Assembly (NCBI GenBank): GCA_011634665.1
Contig: WAEK01000007.1
Location: 766,001 to 830,000, forward strand
DNA from: Mortierella sp. BCC40632
Taxonomy: Eukaryota > Mortierellomycota > Mortierellomycetes > Mortierellales > Mortierellaceae
Reading direction: 5' to 3'
Length of the DNA stretch: 64,000 nt
The notes under the pieces are model-generated. The model had not been told where the DNA came from and ran no database searches. It saw nothing but the letters and a program-made list of their open reading frames with translations. This document shows positions 60,150 to 64,000 of this stretch, in pieces. How positions within the stretch are numbered: the first letter of the stretch is position 1; each line of letters opens with the position of its first letter. The position numbers and the translations under genes are program-made.

Positions 60150-63100
60150 ATGAAGCTCGCCATGGCACAGAAGCGACGCAAGAATACAGGGTCGGGACCA
60201 GGATCCGCCTTCCGACCTGCACCCACTTCTGCCTCCGCATCTACACCCGCTGAACTACCCGCGGGACAATCCGCCAACAACAAACCCACCGCAGGCGGTG
60301 GACCAGCAAAGCAAGGTTTGTACAATGTCTGTTTTGTTTTGAGGGGTGCCTTTCATGATCGACAGAAAGGGAAGCATCGCTTGATTCGTGTTACGCTTTC
60401 GCTCCGTCAGAGGTCTTTTGCTCACTTCAAGTATGGACAAATGAACTGAGCGACGACAAGCAGCGCTAAGAATTAGGAAAAGCGTGTCAGATCAGTCTCT
60501 TTGTCGGCCATGGTGGTGTACCCTATTTCACTATGCATTGGATTGGGTCCGAGAGCCCCAAAAGATCCTGATATGGTGCAAAGATGGCCAAAGTTGCTTA
60601 CCATCTCTCCTTCTCTATTTCTACATGTGAACATGTCCCATGTTTTAGCCAAAGTATCTGCATCTGCCTCGACACGACCAAGACCCCTTGAGACACCCAT
60701 TGGGGCATTTCACGTAGCAGGAGTAACAGCGGGCAGTCTGGAACGAAAGGATGAAATGGCACCACATAGCCCTGTTCTACCTCATAAGCAGCCCAATGGC
60801 ACCTCCACGCCCAATGTGCGACCTGGCGGGCCTTCTTCTTCAGCACCAGGTGGCGGAGGAGGCAGTCAGTTTCATTCATATCCGCATGGATTTGGGCACC
60901 AGGGCTCACCGCCAGGCTCAATACGCTTCTCCTTTGCAGCGACTCCTCCTTCCGTTGCTTCTGACTGGAATCCAACTCTCTCCTTGGACATTATTTCTCC
61001 GGGATCAAGCCCCTCCTCTCTGAAGATTAGAGAGATGTTTCCGCGACCAGATCTTCACCCAGTGTTCTACCTCGAAGGGCAATACCAAATCCAAGCGAGC
61101 TTACCGCGAAGTTTCTACATTGTAATGGCCCAACATGGCATCCGTCATTGTTGTGTGTTTGATTTCCCTGTCGGAGACAAGTGGTGGGGGGATCTGAGTG
61201 GCATGAGAAAGGTAATAGGATCTTGAGCTCTGTCACCAAGCGAGTGGTGCCTCCTGATGAACAAGAATACTATCATGCAGTGTTAAAAAGAATCGTCTGC
61301 TAATTGTCCAACGAGCCATTACTGATCTATCCTTGTTTCATTGTTGTCTCCCACTGGTGATTTTTTTTCTCTTTTCCCTAGAGTGCATACGTTGAATTCC
61401 GAGCCGAGAACTCGAACACCAAGTGGGAGCTGCACCTTAAACCCTCAAGAGACCGATCGTAAGTGGTACTCATGATCATGATCATCATCATTGTTATCGT
61501 CATCAAGAGTCTCTAATGCAGAAGATCACTTACCAACAAGACTCGTATCTCTTTCCTGAACTGATGAAATGTCCTCTACTACCGGAATGGAATAGAAACA
61601 TCTTTGGCTACGTATGCAAGCACGAAGATCTGGTGAATATGATCACAAACCAGAAATTCAACCTGCTCAAGTCGCGGAGACTTCCATTGGTCCTTGACTT
61701 GGATGATACCTTGGTGCGCCTAGTGGGAAATGAAAGAACACGATATGTCTCAGAAGCAGATGCTGCCAAAGGTAAAGACACTCTTACTTTGTCTCTTTCC
61801 CACGTTTAAAGTTGGCCTTTTTTTTTTTTTTCCTGCCGGCTTACCGTAGTATCTAACCTCGTCATCCTCCTTGGTCTTTTAGTCCCAAATCGAGTCCGGA
61901 GATTAAGGGATGGACGACAAGTGGTACTGACGGAATACGTTGAAGAGTTTTTGGAATGGGCTTCAAAGCTCTACGAAATCTCTGTGTGTTCACTTGGGTA
62001 TGTTTTGCTTCTTAAGACGGAATGTTTGACTGCCTCGTCATTTAGGTCTATCTCAGAGCTCTAACATGTGTTTGTTTGTATCGATGTGTTGTTTGTAGGG
62101 AGCAATCGTATGTGGACCAAGTGGCTGATGTGTTGGACCCAATGCGGACAAGGATACGAGGAACCCGCTATTCGGCCAGACAGGAGTATGATTTCCTGAA
62201 TGCCACACCTGCACCTGCTCCAGCCCCAACGGCTGGTCCTCCAGGGGGACAGGCAGCTAATGGAGCTGGGACTGTGCAGCCATCGACCAACAATCCAAAT
62301 GGGACTAATGTTAGTGCTACCCAAGGAGCTCTTATCAACAATACTCCGGTTTCATCATTATCCACCGCTGCCATCACGAACGCCATCGTTGCTGGACAAG
62401 GCCAGCCACCCGCGCCACCCAAAGACTTGCTCTCCCTGTATGCCTTTTGTGCTGTCACCAAACCGACGACGGATGGACTTTCTGAGATTGGAACTGGATT
62501 TGGATTGCCCTTGATCTTGGATGATTTGACGCAAATGTGGCCACCTGATCAGCACGATAATGTAATTGTAGTCAAAGAACGCAAGAATGCACCCGTCTGG
62601 ACGGTGAATCTCTTTCCAATGGTCCAACATGTACTAGGGGCTGTTCACCAGGAGTTTTTTAGGGCCTATGATGCATGGGATCGTGCTCGTGCAGCGGCTG
62701 TAGCATCGATCACAATCTCATCTATCCCAACAGGAGGAGGGGGAGGAGGCCATGGCAACAGTAGTGCTGCAGGAAACAACAATACAAGCGTTGGCACGTC
62801 ATCAGAAGGCGTACCAGCAGAATCAGCAGCAGGTACAGGAACGGCCAATAGTAATGGCCCAACAGGAAATGGTAATGGTAGCGGTAGTGGTGGTAGTAGT
62901 AACCCCAATGGGGCCAGTGCGGGAGCTCATGGCTCCAGCATTACTGCTATTGACTTTACGGCGACTACAGCGGCCAAAACAGCATTCCTGAACATGCCTA
63001 TTCCATCAGCGATTGGATGTTATAAAGACTGGCTGCGAAGTTCGTTACGAGACCAGATTAGTCTGACCCATGTGGCCCCACCTTCGAGTCTGATAGCGGC

Positions 63101-63266
63101 CGTTGCCCAGCAACAACAAGCTTTGCTCCAGCAACAGCAGCAGCACCAACAGCAGCACCAACAGCAACAACAGCAGCAACAGCAACAGCATCCACAACAA
63201 CAACCTCAACAACAACCAATATCCCAACCACCACCATCACAGTTACCAACGTCACAACCTCAGTAG
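60150..63266 (+). CDS. Divergent FCP1-like RNA polymerase II CTD phosphatase
   Basis: HAD-family Ser/Thr phosphatase. Six exons: 60150-60315, 60649-61211, 61382-61458, 61596-61771, 61883-61997 and 62099-63266, giving 754 aa. All phases agree only if exon 4 begins at 61596; a frame upstream of it (61516-61595) is then intronic. Catalytic motif LVLDLDDTLVRL (D303, D305) is followed by YVEEFLEWASKLYEISVCSL and YVDQVADVLDPM. After an about 100-residue Ala/Pro/Asn/Thr-rich insert come LPLILDDLTQMWP (about D505/D506) and NVIVVKERKNAPVW, the FCP1 DDxxxMW block. The N-terminal ~200 residues are disordered, followed by an unassigned WWGDLSGM/SAYVEFRAE segment. The C-terminus is Asn/Gly-rich, then WLRSSLRDQISLTHV, then poly-Gln. 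No BRCT domain is seen, unlike canonical Fcp1. Confidence 0.85.
63100..63200. repeat. Poly-Gln coding (CAG/CAA)n
   Basis: Mixed CAG and CAA codons encoding Gln runs interrupted by His, near the C-terminus of the FCP1-like protein. Confidence 0.93.
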
Positions 63267-63419
63267 AATATTATATTATATAAAAAACAAGAAAGAAAGA
63301 AACAAAGAAACAAAGAAAAACTAAAAGACTTTGCAAAGAAAGTTTACTGAAGAAAGAATGCAAAAAAAAAAAAAAGTATGTATGTTTTTTTAGCTTGGGA
63401 AAGAAAAAAAAATATTAGC
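63267..63419. other. Convergent 3' spacer, A-rich
   Basis: 153 nt between the converging FCP1-like and ERG19 stops, almost all A/G-rich on the plus strand with several A runs and a T run. The two 3' UTRs must overlap or be very short. Confidence 0.6.
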
Positions 63420-64000
63420 TTATGCCAGGCGCTTTGGGAGACCCTCTGCGTTCAAGAGGCTGTGCTCGGCACCAAGGACGCGAGGACCATCGTGAGCCTT
63501 TGTGTGCAAGATCTGCTTGACGCTTCCCTCGGAAAAGACGGGAGAGACTCGGGCATCAAAGTCCTGGAGATTAGCAGGGGTCCAGTCCTTCTTTTGTTCC
63601 TGAGCCTTCAACATGCCCAAGGAGTCATCAAAGGCAGCGCCAGGGAAGTAGTGTGACAGGAGAGCATAGATCTCGGGCATGTTCTCACGGGGTGCATAGA
63701 TGACAGCGTTTGGACCAGCATCATAGGTGTAGGCGGCCTTGACGCCTGACTTGTTGTACTCGGTGATGATCCGGATAATTGCTCTCGAGATATCATTCAT
63801 GTAAAAGATGGGTGGGTAAGTGTCGAGGCAGACGGCGTGGAATTGGTTCGAGTCCTGCATGGTCAGGTCAGCAAAGCGTGGGAAATCACGGTCCTTGATC
63901 GCCTGAATCATCTCCTCCATCCGACGGGGCACAACCTCCTTGATCCGATGCTGCAACAAAGGCGAGGTCTTGACCGTCAACTGCATACCCTCTGTCGAGG
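63420..64000 (-). CDS. ERG19: Diphosphomevalonate decarboxylase, C-terminal part (5' end off window)
   Basis: Mevalonate-pathway enzyme that decarboxylates mevalonate diphosphate to isopentenyl diphosphate (ATP-dependent, cytosolic), feeding ergosterol and other isoprenoids. The visible part is one open exon from the right edge to the stop TAA at 63420-63422, about 193 aa. Family blocks include TSPLLQHRIKEVVPRRMEEM, FADLTMQDSNQFHAVCLDTY, PPIFYMNDISRAII and AAYTYDAGPNAVIY, the last being the GHMP C-terminal substrate-binding segment. The end HSLLNAEGLPK is typical of fungal and animal MVD. The N-terminal GHMP ATP-binding domain lies beyond 64000. No intron is seen in this segment. It is convergent with the FCP1-like gene. 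Confidence 0.95.
   Translation of the reverse strand, partial: STEGMQLTVKTSPLLQHRIKEVVPRRMEEMIQAIKDRDFPRFADLTMQDSNQFHAVCLDTYPPIFYMNDISRAIIRIITEYNKSGVKAAYTYDAGPNAVIYAPRENMPEIYALLSHYFPGAAFDDSLGMLKAQEQKKDWTPANLQDFDARVSPVFSEGSVKQILHTKAHDGPRVLGAEHSLLNAEGLPKRLA

Overview
The window is eukaryotic. Its genes are split by short spliceosomal introns (about 50-500 nt, GTAAG/GTATG donors, YAG acceptors), spacers are long, and homopolymeric A/T runs and CT/GA microsatellites are very dense. The protein set (SEY1, secreted copper-only SOD, fungal LPMO-like protein, NSE2, BIR1 with two BIR domains, TRAPPC2L, POL3, ERG19) indicates a filamentous fungus. Gene texture and low-complexity content suggest an early-diverging lineage such as Mortierellomycotina/Mucoromycota; that placement is inference. 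I saw no prokaryotic, plasmid, CRISPR, rRNA or convincing tRNA features.

Layout. 1-2774 (-): SEY1, an ER-fusion GTPase whose 3' end lies off the left edge. 2775-5951: gene-poor DNA with decayed coding-like fragments. 5952-6960 (-): GPI-anchored Cu-only superoxide dismutase, divergent from 7582-10707 (+), a large Myb/SANT-repeat protein. 11852-12259 (+): small secreted protein. 12613-13697 (-): TRAPPC2L. 14044-18993 (-): POL3, DNA polymerase delta catalytic subunit. 19328-28312 (-): a SAM-domain plus SNF2 (ATRX/ARIP4-like) chromatin remodeller. 30479-31668 (-): FYVE zinc-finger protein. 34364-35351 (+): LPMO-like secreted protein. 35549-36803 (+): NSE2 SUMO ligase. 37255-39176 (+): GMPPA-type mannose-1-phosphate guanylyltransferase, convergent with 39438-43663 (-): BIR1. 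43664-50048: a 6.4 kb pyrimidine-rich spacer. 50049-50648 (+): small coiled-coil protein. 50649-54490: the most microsatellite-dense stretch. 54491-55039 (+): a possible two-exon orphan gene. 60150-63266 (+): divergent FCP1-like CTD phosphatase, convergent with 63420-64000 (-): ERG19, whose 5' end lies off the right edge.

Gene relationships. I see no gene cluster or operon-like system. Several genes share a genome-maintenance theme (POL3, the SNF2 remodeller, NSE2 of the SMC5/6 complex, BIR1 of the chromosomal passenger complex), but they are scattered and this may be chance. GMPPA, the LPMO and the GPI-anchored SOD relate to cell wall or cell surface. Exon junctions were set by eye from splice consensus, reading-frame phase and family conservation. 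For most genes every exon length agrees with the predicted phase.

The most interesting items are: a Bir1 protein whose last 15 residues before a terminal Glu are lysines encoded by an uninterrupted 45-nt A tract; an FCP1-like phosphatase whose catalytic HAD core is split by a long low-complexity insert; a SAM-SNF2 fusion carrying coding minisatellites; a multi-Myb protein with a mitochondrial-type N-terminus; and a splice-consistent two-exon orphan gene.
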